DNA from: Hippophae tibetana
Taxonomy: Eukaryota > Streptophyta > Magnoliopsida > Rosales > Elaeagnaceae
NCBI GenBank assembly: GCA_037013495.1
Contig: CM072810.1
Coordinates: 76,120,449 to 76,184,448 of the forward strand
DNA: 64,000 nt
Direction: 5' to 3'
The translations under genes were made by a program, and so were the position numbers. Each line of letters opens with the position of its first letter. Position 1 is the first letter of the stretch. Below, one piece after another: positions 9,820-22,040 of this stretch. The notes under the pieces were generated by a model. It made no database searches and was not told where the DNA came from. It worked only from the letters and a program-made list of their open reading frames with translations.

Positions 9820-12800
9820 TTATGCACGTTGCAAAACTAAATAGCCATATGAAGGTTGCATTAGGTTTATGGTTCTGTTCCGTATAATAGAAAACAGTAG
9901 CCTTATGATGGAGGAAGATTTGATAACTTTAGTGAAATTACTTTTTAGAAATATTGTTGCTTTTATTCCTGTGGTTCTTGATTGAATGCTCCAATTCGAC
10001 ATATCAAAAGGAGTGATCATCTTTTTTGGCATCAATCGGTTGGGGTATTATGGACTTGTTGATGTTGTTTTCGTCTATGTATTTCGTTTCGTATTTATTT
10101 TTGAAACCATAGTCTCTTCTTCTTGATCTTTATTTCTATGTTCAATCAGTCTTTGTTCTTCATAAATAAAAGAGTAGGAAAAAGAAGATTGGTTATACTG
10201 TTCAGAGTATTAAAAAAAGCAAATTTTAGAAATAAGAGTTCCAACTTTAAACGGCCATAACTTTTGACTCGTATATCAAAATTACTATTATAATATATCA
10301 AGTTAGAGCTTCTAACGATTCCTATAATCTCAGCTATGTGGCAGAAAAACCTCATTTTTTGAACAAAAATTCTCCTTTTACATCACCTACCGAGGTCTTA
10401 ATGTTTTTGTTCCATATAGACCCTTTTGTTTTGCTTTGGATTTTTTTCAATGCAACTGTTACGAATATTGAGGTGCCGACAAAAAGTGTGTTTAAAAATA
10501 TTCTAAATATTGTCAATATCTAATAATTATTCTCATGACAATACAAATATACTCATTACGCTTCATAATTTATTTTTTGGAACATAATTTGAATGAATAA
10601 TTTTCGAAGCCATTTATGTATAGCGATTTTCTTTTTTAGTGAATTGTTAAATTTAATGTTTTATTTTTATGCTTTTTTCTTCACGGATGGATTATGCACG
10701 TTACACAACTAAATAGCCATATGAAGGTTGCATTAGCTTTATGGTTTTGTTCCGTATAATAGAAAACAGTAGCCTTATGATGGAGGAAGATTTGATAACT
10801 TTAGTGAAATTACTTTTTAGAAATATTGTTGCTTTTATTCCTGTGGTTCTTGATTGAATGCTCCAATTCGACATATCAAAAGGAGTGATCATCTTTTTTG
10901 GCATCAATCGGTTGGGGTATTATGGACTTGTTGATGTTGTTTTCGTCTGTGTATTTCGTTTCGTATTTATTTTTGAAACCATAGTCTCTTCTTCTTGATT
11001 TTTATTTCTATGTTCAATCAGTCTTTGTTCTTCATAAATAAAAGAGTAGGAAAAAGAAGATTGGTTATACTGTTCAGAGTATTAAAAAAAGCAAATTTGA
11101 GAAATAAGAGTTCCAACTTTAAACGGCCATAACTTTTGACTCGTATATCAAAATTACTATTATAATATATCAAGTTAGAGCTTCTAACGATTCCTATAAT
11201 CTCAGCTATGTGGCAGAAGAACCTTATTTTTTGAACAAAAATTCTCCTTTTACATCACCTACCGAGGTCTTAATGGATTTGTTCCATATAGACCCTTTTG
11301 TTTTGCTTTGGATTTTTTTCAATGCAACTGTTACGAATATTGAGGTGCCGACAAAAAGTGTGTTTAAAAATATTCTAAATATTTTCAATATCTAATTATT
11401 ATTCTCATGACAATACAAATATACTGATTACGCTTCATAATTTATTTTTTGGAAAATAAATTTGAAAGAATAATTTTCGAAGCCATTTATGTATAGCGAT
11501 TTTCTTTTTTAGTGAATTGTTAAATTTAATGTATTATTTTTAAGCTTTTTTTCTTCACGGATGGATTATGCACGTTGCAAAACTAAATAGCCATATGAAG
11601 GTTGCATTAGGTTTATGGTTCTGTTCCGTATAATAGAAAACAGTAGCCTTATGATGGAGGAAGATTTGATAACTTTAGTGAAATTACTTTTTAGAAATAT
11701 TGTTGCTTTTATTCCTGTGGTTCTTGATTGAATGCTCCAATTCGACATATCAAAAGGAGTGATCATCTTTTTTGGCATCAATCGGTTGGGGTATTATGGA
11801 CTTGTTGATGTTGTTTTCGTCTGTGTATTTCGTTTCGTATTTATTTTTGAAACCATAGTCTCTTCTTCTTGATTTTTATTTCTATGTTCAATCAGTCTTT
11901 GTTCTTCATAAATAAAAGAGTAGGAAAAAGAAGATTGGTTATACTGTTCAGAGTATTAAAAAAAGCAAATTTTAGAAATAAGAGTTCCAACTTTAAACGG
12001 CCATAACTTTTGACTCGTATATCAAAATTACTATTATAATATATCAAGTTAGAGCTTCTAACGATTCCTATAATCTCAGCTATGTGGCCGAAGAACCTCA
12101 TTTTTTGAAGAAAAATTCTCCTTTTACATCACCTACTGAGGTCTTAATATTTTTGTTCCATATAGACCCTTTTGTTTTGCTTTGGATTTTTTTCAATGCA
12201 ACTGTTACGAATATTGAGGTGCCGACAAAAAGTGTGTTTAAAAATATTCTAAATATTTTCAATATCTAATAATTATTCTCATGACAATACAAATATACTG
12301 ATTACGCTTCATAATTTATTTTTTGGAAAATAAATTTGAAAGAATAATTTTCGAAGCCATTTATGTATAGCGATTTTCTTTTTTAGTGAATTGTTAAATT
12401 TAATGTATTATTTTTAAGCTTTTTTTCTTCACGGATGGATTATGCACGTTGCAAAACTAAATAGCCATATGAAGGTTGCATTAGGTTTATGGTTCTGTTC
12501 CGTATAATAGAAAACAGTAGCCTTATGATGGAGGAAGATTTGATAACTTTAGTGAAATTACTTTTTAGAAATATTGTTGCTTTTATTCCTGTGGTTCTTG
12601 ATTGAATGCTCCAATTCGACATATCAAAAGGAGTGATCATCTTTTTTGGCATCAATCGGTTGGGGTATTATGGACTTGTTGATGTTGTTTTCGTCTATGT
12701 ATTTCGTTTCGTATTTATTTTTGAAACCATAGTCTCTTCTTCTTGATCTTTATTTCTATGTTCAATCAGTCTTTGTTCTTCATAAATAAAAGAGTAGGAA

Positions 12801-15800
12801 AAAGAAGATTGGTTATACTGTTCAGAGTATTAAAAAAAGCAAATTTTAGAAATAAGAGTTCCAACTTTAAACGGCCATAACTTTTGACTCGTATATCAAA
12901 ATTACTATTATAATATATCAAGTTAGAGCTTCTAACGATTCCTATAATCTCAGCTATGTGGCAGAAAAACCTCATTTTTTGAACAAAAATTCTCCTTTTA
13001 CATCACCTACCGAGGTCTTAATGTTTTTGTTCCATATAGACCCTTTTGTTTTGCTTTGGATTTTTTTCAATGCAACTGTTACGAATATTGAGGTGCCGAC
13101 AAAAAGTGTGTTTAAAAATATTCTAAATATTGTCAATATCTAATAATTATTCTCATGACAATACAAATATACTCATTACGCTTCATAATTTATTTTTTGG
13201 AACATAATTTGAATGAATAATTTTCGAAGCCATTTATGTATAGCGATTTTCTTTTTTAGTGAATTGTTAAATTTAATGTTTTATTTTTATGCTTTTTTCT
13301 TCACGGATGGATTATGCACGTTACACAACTAAATAGCCATATGAAGGTTGCATTAGCTTTATGGTTTTGTTCCGTATAATAGAAAACAGTAGCCTTATGA
13401 TGGAGGAAGATTTGATAACTTTAGTGAAATTACTTTTTAGAAATATTGTTGCTTTTATTCCTGTGGTTCTTGATTGAATGCTCCAATTCGACATATCAAA
13501 AGGAGTGATCATCTTTTTTGGCATCAATCGGTTGGGGTATTATGGACTTGTTGATGTTGTTTTCGTCTGTGTATTTCGTTTCGTATTTATTTTTGAAACC
13601 ATAGTCTCTTCTTCTTGATTTTTATTTCTATGTTCAATCAGTCTTTGTTCTTCATAAATAAAAGAGTAGGAAAAAGAAGATTGGTTATACTGTTCAGAGT
13701 ATTAAAAAAAGCAAATTTGAGAAATAAGAGTTCCAACTTTAAACGGCCATAACTTTTGACTCGTATATCAAAATTACTATTATAATATATCAAGTTAGAG
13801 CTTCTAACGATTCCTATAATCTCAGCTATGTGGCAGAAGAACCTTATTTTTTGAACAAAAATTCTCCTTTTACATCACCTACCGAGGTCTTAATGTTTTT
13901 GTTCCATATAGACCCTTTTGTTTTGCTTTGGATTTTTTTCAATGCAACTGTTACGAATATTGAGGTGCCGACAAAAAGTGTGTTTAAAAATATTCTAAAT
14001 ATTTTCAATATCTAATAATTATTCTCATGACAATACAAATATACTGATTACGCTTCATAATTTATTTTTTGGAAAATAAATTTGAAAGAATAATTTTCGA
14101 AGCCATTTATGTATAGCGATTTTCTTTTTTAGTGAATTGTTAAATTTAATGTATTATTTTTAAGCTTTTTTTCTTCACGGATGGATTATGCACGTTGCAA
14201 AACTAAATAGCCATATGAAGGTTGCATTAGGTTTATGGTTCTGTTCCGTATAATAGAAAACAGTAGCCTTATGATGGAGGAAGATTTGATAACTTTAGTG
14301 AAATTACTTTTTAGAAATATTGTTGCTTTTATTCCTGTGGTTCTTGATTGAATGCTCCAATTCGACATATCAAAAGGAGTGATCATCTTTTTTGGCATCA
14401 ATCGGTTGGGGTATTATGGACTTGTTGATGTTGTTTTCGTCTATGTATTTCGTTTCGTATTTATTTTTGAAACCATAGTCTCTTCTTCTTGATCTTTATT
14501 TCTATGTTCAATCAGTCTTTGTTCTTCATAAATAAAAGAGTAGGAAAAAGAAGATTGGTTATACTGTTCAGAGTATTAAAAAAAGCAAATTTTAGAAATA
14601 AGAGTTCCAACTTTAAACGGCCATAACTTTTGACTCGTATATCAAAATTACTATTATAATATATCAAGTTAGAGCTTCTAACGATTCCTATAATCTCAGC
14701 TATGTGGCAGAAAAACCTCATTTTTTGAACAAAAATTCTCCTTTTACATCACCTACCGAGGTCTTAATGTTTTTGTTCCATATAGACCCTTTTGTTTTGC
14801 TTTGGATTTTTTTCAATGCAACTGTTACGAATATTGAGGTGCCGACAAAAAGTGTGTTTAAAAATATTCTAAATATTGTCAATATCTAATAATTATTCTC
14901 ATGACAATACAAATATACTCATTACGCTTCATAATTTATTTTTTGGAACATAATTTGAATGAATAATTTTCGAAGCCATTTATGTATAGCGATTTTCTTT
15001 TTTAGTGAATTGTTAAATTTAATGTTTTATTTTTATGCTTTTTTCTTCACGGATGGATTATGCACGTTACACAACTAAATAGCCATATGAAGGTTGCATT
15101 AGCTTTATGGTTTTGTTCCGTATAATAGAAAACAGTAGCCTTATGATGGAGGAAGATTTGATAACTTTAGTGAAATTACTTTTTAGAAATATTGTTGCTT
15201 TTATTCCTGTGGTTCTTGATTGAATGCTCCAATTCGACATATCAAAAGGAGTGATCATCTTTTTTGGCATCAATCGGTTGGGGTATTATGGACTTGTTGA
15301 TGTTGTTTTCGTCTGTGTATTTCGTTTCGTATTTATTTTTGAAACCATAGTCTCTTCTTCTTGATTTTTATTTCTATGTTCAATCAGTCTTTGTTCTTCA
15401 TAAATAAAAGAGTAGGAAAAAGAAGATTGGTTATACTGTTCAGAGTATTAAAAAAAGCAAATTTGAGAAATAAGAGTTCCAACTTTAAACGGCCATAACT
15501 TTTGACTCGTATATCAAAATTACTATTATAATATATCAAGTTAGAGCTTCTAACGATTCCTATAATCTCAGCTATGTGGCAGAAGAACCTTATTTTTTGA
15601 ACAAAAATTCTCCTTTTACATCACCTACCGAGGTCTTAATGTTTTTGTTCCATATAGACCCTTTTGTTTTGCTTTGGATTTTTTTCAATGCAACTGTTAC
15701 GAATATTGAGGTGCCGACAAAAAGTGTGTTTAAAAATATTCTAAATATTTTCAATATCTAATAATTATTCTCATGACAATACAAATATACTGATTACGCT

Positions 15801-16803
15801 TCATAATTTATTTTTTGGAAAATAAATTTGAAAGAATAATTTTCGAAGCCATTTATGTATAGCGATTTTCTTTTTTAGTGAATTGTTAAATTTAATGTAT
15901 TATTTTTAAGCTTTTTTTCTTCACGGATGGATTATGCACGTTGCAAAACTAAATAGCCATATGAAGGTTGCATTAGGTTTATGGTTCTGTTCCGTATAAT
16001 AGAAAACAGTAGCCTTATGATGGAGGAAGATTTGATAACTTTAGTGAAATTACTTTTTAGAAATATTGTTGCTTTTATTCCTGTGGTTCTTGATTGAATG
16101 CTCCAATTCGACATATCAAAAGGAGTGATCATCTTTTTTGGCATCAATCGGTTGGGGTATTATGGACTTGTTGATGTTGTTTTCGTCTATGTATTTCGTT
16201 TCGTATTTATTTTTGAAACCATAGTCTCTTCTTCTTGATGTTTATTTCTATGTTCAATCAGTCTTTGTTCTTCATAAATAAAAGAGTAGGAAAAAGAAGA
16301 TTGGTTATACTGTTCAGAGTATTAAAAAAAGCAAATTTTAGAAATAAGAGTTCCAACTTTAAACGGCCATAACTTTTGACTCGTATATCAAAATTACTAT
16401 TATAATATATCAAGTTAGAGCTTCTAACGATTCCTATAATCTCAGCTATGTGGCAGAAAAACCTCATTTTTTGAACAAAAATTCTCCTTTTACATCACCT
16501 ACCGAGGTCTTAATGTTTTTGTTCCATATAGACCCTTTTGTTTTGCTTTGGATTTTTTTCAATGCAACTGTTACGAATATTGAGGTGCCGACAAAAAGTG
16601 TGTTTAAAAATATTCTAAATATTGTCAATATCTAATAATTATTCTCATGACAATACAAATATACTCATTACGCTTCATAATTTATTTTTTCGAACATAAT
16701 TTGAAAGAATAATTTTCGAAGCCATTTATGTATAGCGATTTTCTTTTTTAGTGAATTGTTAAATTTAATGTTTTATTTTTATGCTTTTTTCTTCACGGAT
16801 GGA
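9820..16803 (+). repeat. Satellite monomers 11-18, 1746-bp dimer higher-order repeat
   Basis: Starts at 9820 (A), 10692 (B), 11566 (A), 12440 (A), 13312 (B), 14186 (A), 15058 (B) and 15932 (A). The A member is 872 bp and carries GTTCTGTTCCG, GTCTATGTATT, GCAAATTTTAG and ATTGTCAATATC. The B member is 874 bp and carries ATTAGCTTTATGG, CTTGATTTTTATT and ACTGATTACGC. I saw no difference between 12440-14185 and 14186-15931 on the lines I compared. Monomer 13 breaks the alternation. Private changes: TAATGGATTTG and TAATTATTATT in monomer 12, CTTGATGTTT in monomer 18. Confidence 0.9.
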
Positions 16804-19800
16804 TTATGCACGTTACATAACTAAATAGCCATATGAAGGTTGCATTAGGTTTATGGTTTTGTTCCGTTTAATAGAAAACAGTAGCCTTATGATGGAGGAA
16901 GATTTGATAACTTTATTGAAATTAATTTTTAGAAATATTGTTGCTTTTATTCCTGTGGTTCTTGATTGAATGCTCCAATTCGACATATCAAAAGGAGTGA
17001 TAATCTTTTTTGGCATCAATCGGTTGGGGTGTTATGGACTTGTTGATGTTGTTTTCGTCTGTGTATTTCGTTTCGTATTTATTTTTGAAACCATAGTCTC
17101 TTCTTCTTGATCTTTATTTCTATGTTCAATCATTCTTTGTTCTTCATAAATAAAAGAGTAGGAAAAAGAAGATTGGTTATACTGTTCAGAGTATTAAAAA
17201 AAGCAAATTTTAGAAATAAGAGTTCCAACTTTAAACGGCCATAACTTTTGACTCGTATATCAAAATTACTATTATAATATATCAAGTTAGAGCTTCTAAC
17301 GATTCCTATAATCTCAGCTATGTGGCAGAAAAACCTCATTTTTTGAACAAAAATTCTCCTTTTACATCACCTACCGAGGTCTTAATGTTTTTGTTCCATA
17401 TAGACCCTTTTGTTTTGCTTTGGATTTTTTTCAATGCAACTGTTACGAATATTGAGGTGCCGACAAAAAGTGTGTTTAAAAATATTCTAAATATTGTCAA
17501 TATCTAATAATTATTCTCATGACAATACAAATATACTCATTACGCTTCATAATTTATTTTTTCGAACATAATTTGAAAGAATAATTTTCGAAGCCATTTA
17601 TGTATAGCGATTTTTTTTTTTAGTGAATTGTTAAATTTAATGTTTTATTTTTATGCTTTTTTCTTCACGGATGGATTATGCACGTTACATAACTAAATAG
17701 CCATATGAAGGTTGCATTAGGTTTATGGTTTTGTTCCGTTTAATAGAAAACAGTAGCCTTATGATGGAGGAAGATTTGATAACTTTATTGAAATTAATTT
17801 TTAGAAATATTGTTGCTTTTATTCCTGTGGTTCTTGATTGAATGCTCCAATTCGACATATCAAAAGGAGTGATAATCTTTTTTGGCATCAATCGGTTGGG
17901 GTGTTATGGACTTGTTGATGTTGTTTTCGTCTGTGTATTTCGTTTCGTATTTATTTTTGAAACCATAGTCTCTTCTTCTTGATCTTTATTTCTATGTTCA
18001 ATCAGTCTTTGTTCTTCATAAATAAAAGAGTAGGAAAAAGAAGATTGGTTATAATCTTCAGAGTATTAAAAAAAGAAAATTTGAGAAATAAGAGTTCCAA
18101 CTTTAAACGGCCATAACTTTTGACTCGTATATCAAAATTACTATTATAATATATCAAGTTAGAGCTTCTAACGATTCCTATAATCTCAGCTATGTGGCAG
18201 AAAAACCTCATTTTTTGAAAAAAAAATTCTCCTTTTACAACACCTACCGAGGTCTTAATGTTTTTGTTCCATATAGACCCTTTTGTTTTGCTTTGGATTT
18301 TTTTCAATGCAACTGTTACGAATATTGAGGTGCCGACAAAAAGTGTGTTTAAAAATATTCTAAATATTTTCAATATCTAATAATTATTCTCATGACAATA
18401 CAAATATACTCATTACGCTTCATAATTTATTTTTTGGAACATAATTTGAAAGAATAATTTTCGAAGCCATTTATGTATAGCGATTTTCTTTTTTAGTGAA
18501 TTGTTAAATTTAATGTTTTATTTTTATGCCTTTTTCTTCACGGATGGATTATGCACGTTACACAACTAAATAGCCATATGAAGGTTGCATTAGGTTTATG
18601 GTTTTGTTCCGTTTAATAGAAAACAGTAGCCTTATGATGGAGGAAGATTTGATAACTTTATTGAAATTAATTTTTAGAAATATTGTTGCTTTTATTCCTG
18701 TGGTTCTTGATTGAATGCTCCAATTCGACATATCAAAAGGAGTGATCATCTTTTTTGGCATCAATCGGTTGGGGTATTATGGACTTGTTGATGTTGTTTT
18801 CGTCTGTGTATTTCGTTTCGTATTTATTTTTGAAACCATAGTCTCTTCTTCTTGATCTTTATTTCTATGTTCAATCAGTCTTTGTTCTTCATAAATAAAA
18901 GAGTAGGAAAAAGAAGATTGGTTATACTGTTCAGAGTATTAAAAAAAGCAAATTTGAGAAATAAGAGTTCCAACTTTAAACGGCCATAACTTTTGACTCG
19001 TATATCAAAATTACTATTATAATATATCAAGTTAGAGCTTCTAACGATTCCTATAATCTCAGCTATGTGGCAGAAGAACCTTATTTTTTGAACAAAAATT
19101 CTCCTTTTACATCACCTACCGAGGTCTTAATGTTTTTGTTCCATATAGACCCTTTTGTTTTGCTTTGGATTTTTTTCAATGCAACTGTTACGAATATTGA
19201 GGTGCCGACAAAAAGTGTGTTTAAAAATATTCTAAATATTTTCAATATCTAATAATTATTCTCATGACAATACAAATATACTGATTACGCTTCATAATTT
19301 ATTTTTTGGAAAATAAATTTGAAAGAATAATTTTCGAAGCCATTTATGTATAGCGATTTTCTTTTTTAGTGAATTGTTAAATTTAATGTATTATTTTTAA
19401 GCTTTTTTTCTTCACGGATGGATTATGCACGTTACACAACTAAATAGCCATATGAAGGTTGTATTAGGTTTATGGTTTTGTTCCGTATAATAGAAAACAG
19501 TAGCCTTATGATGGAGGAAGATTTGATAACTTTAGTGAAATTACTTTTTAGAAATATTGTTGCTTTTATTCCTGTGGTTCTTGATTGAATGCTCCAATTC
19601 GACATATCAAAAGGAGTGATCATCTTTTTTGGCATCAATCGGTTGGGGTATTATGGACTTGTTGATGTTGTTTTCGTCTGTATATTTCGTTTCGTATTTA
19701 TTTTTGAAACCATAGTCTCTTCTTCTTGATCTTTATTTCTATGTTCAATCAGTCTTTGTTCTTCATAAATAAAAGAGTAGGAAAAAGAAGATTGGTTATA

Positions 19801-22040
19801 CTGTTCAGAGTATTAAAAAAAGCAAATTTGAGAAATAAGAGTTCCAACTTTAAACGGCCATAACTTTTGACTCGTATATCAAAATTACTATTATAATATA
19901 TCAAGTTAGAGCTTCTAACGATTCCTATAATCTCAGCTATGTGGCAGAAGAACCTTATTTTTTGAACAAAAATTCTCCTTTTACATCACCTACCGAGGTC
20001 TTAATGTTTTTGTTCCATATAGACCCTTTTGTTTTGCTTTGGATTTTTTTCAATGCAACTGTTACGAATATTGAGGTGCCGACAAAAAGTGTGTTTAAAA
20101 ATATTCTAAATATTTTCAATATCTAATAATTATTCTCATGACAATACAAATATACTGATTACGCTTCATAATTTATTTTTTGGAAAATAAATTTGAAAGA
20201 ATAATTTTCGAAGCCATTTATGTATAGCGATTTTCTTTTTTAGTGAATTGTTAAATTTAATGTATTATTTTTAAGCTTTTTTTCTTCACGGATGGATTAT
20301 GCACGTTGCAAAACTAAATAGCCATATGAAGGTTGCATTAGGTTTATGGTTTTGTTCCGTATAATAGAAAACAGTAGCCTTATGATGGAGGAAGATTTGA
20401 TAACTTTAGTGAAATTACTTTTTAGAAATATTGTTGCTTTTATTCCTGTGGTTCTCGATTGAATGCTCCAATTCGACATATCAAAAGGAGTGATCATCTT
20501 TTTTGGCATCAATCGGTTGGGGTATTATGGACTTGTTGATGTTGTTTTCGTCTGTGTATTTCGTTTCGTATTTATTTTTGAAACCAAAGTCTCTTCTTCT
20601 TGATCTTTATTTCTATGTTCAATCAGTCTTTGTTCTTCATAAATAAAAGAGTAGGAAAAAGAAGATTGGTTATACTGTTCAGAGTATTAAAAAAAGCAAA
20701 TTTTAGAAATAAGAGTTCCAACTTTAAAGGGCCATAACTTTTGACTCGTATATCAAAATTACTATTATAATATATCAAGTTAGAGCTTCTAACGATTCCT
20801 ATAATCTCAGCTATGTGGCAGAAAAACCTCATTTTTTGAACAAAAATTCTCCTTTTACATCACCTACCGAGGTCTTAATGTTTTTGTTCCATATAGACCC
20901 TTTTGTTTTGCTTTGGATTTTTTTCAATGCAACTGTTACGAATATTGAGGTGCCGACAAATAGTGTGTTTAAAAATATTCTAAATATTGTCAATATCTAA
21001 TAATTATTCTCATGACAATACAAATATACTCATTACGCTTCATAATTTATTTTTTAGAACATAATTTGAAAGAATAATTTTCGAAGCCATTTATGTATAG
21101 CGATTTTCTTTTTTAGTGAATTGTTAAATTTAATGTTTTATTTTTATGCTTTTTTCTTCACGGATGGATTATGCACGTTACACAACTAAATAGCCATATG
21201 AAGGTTGCATTAGGTTTATGGTTTTGTTCCGTTTAATAGAAAACAGTAGCCTTATGATGGAGGAAGATTTGATAACTTTATTGAAATTAATTTTTAGAAA
21301 TATTGTTGCTTTTATTCCTGTGGTTCTTGATTGAATGCTCCAATTCGACATATCAAAAGGAGTGATAATCTTTTTTGGCATCAATCGGTTGGGGTATTAT
21401 GGACTTGTTGATGTTGTTTTCGTCTGTGTATTTCGTTTCGTATTTATTTTTGAAACCATAGTCTCTTCTTCTTGATCTTTATTTCTATGTTCAATCAGTC
21501 TTTGTTCTTCATAAATAAAAGAGTAGGAAAAAGAAGATTGGTTATAATCTTCAGAGTATTAAAAAAAGAAAATTTGAGAAATAAGAGTTCCAACTTTAAA
21601 CGGCCATAACTTTTGACTCGTATATCAAAATTACTATTATAATATATCAAGTTAGAGCTTCTAACGATTCCTATAATCTCAACTATGTGGCAGAAAAACC
21701 TTATTTTTTGAACAAAAATTCTCCTTTTACAACACCTACCGAGGTCTTAATGTTTTTGTTCCATATAGACCCTTTTGTTTTGCTTTGGATTTTTTTCAAT
21801 GCAACTGTTACGAATATTGAGGTGCCGACAAAAAGTGTGTTTAAAAATATTCTAAATATTTTCAATATCTAATAATTATTCTCATGACAATACAAATATA
21901 CTCATTACGCTTCATAATTTATTTTTTGGAACATAATTTGAAAGAATAATTTTCGAAGCCATTTATGTATAGCGATTTTCTTTTTTAGTGAATTGTTAAA
22001 TTTAATGTTTTATTTTTATGCTTTTTTCTTCACGGATGGA
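16804..22040 (+). repeat. Satellite monomers 19-24
   Basis: Starts at 16804, 17676, 18549, 19423, 20297 and 21169. Monomers 19 and 20 share the head GTTACATAAC, CCGTTTAATAG and GGGTGTTATGG, a recent 872-bp tandem duplication. Monomer 20 has one extra A in the run at about 18219-18228, which fuses two minus-strand frames into a fortuitous 123-codon frame (18002-18373). Monomers 22 and 23 resemble 10 and 11. Monomer 23 is the only A head here. Confidence 0.85.

Noticed and set aside
18002..18373. 123-codon minus-strand frame in monomer 20
   Set aside because: It exists only because one extra A in a homopolymer joins two frames that are separate in other monomers. It is not a conserved gene.
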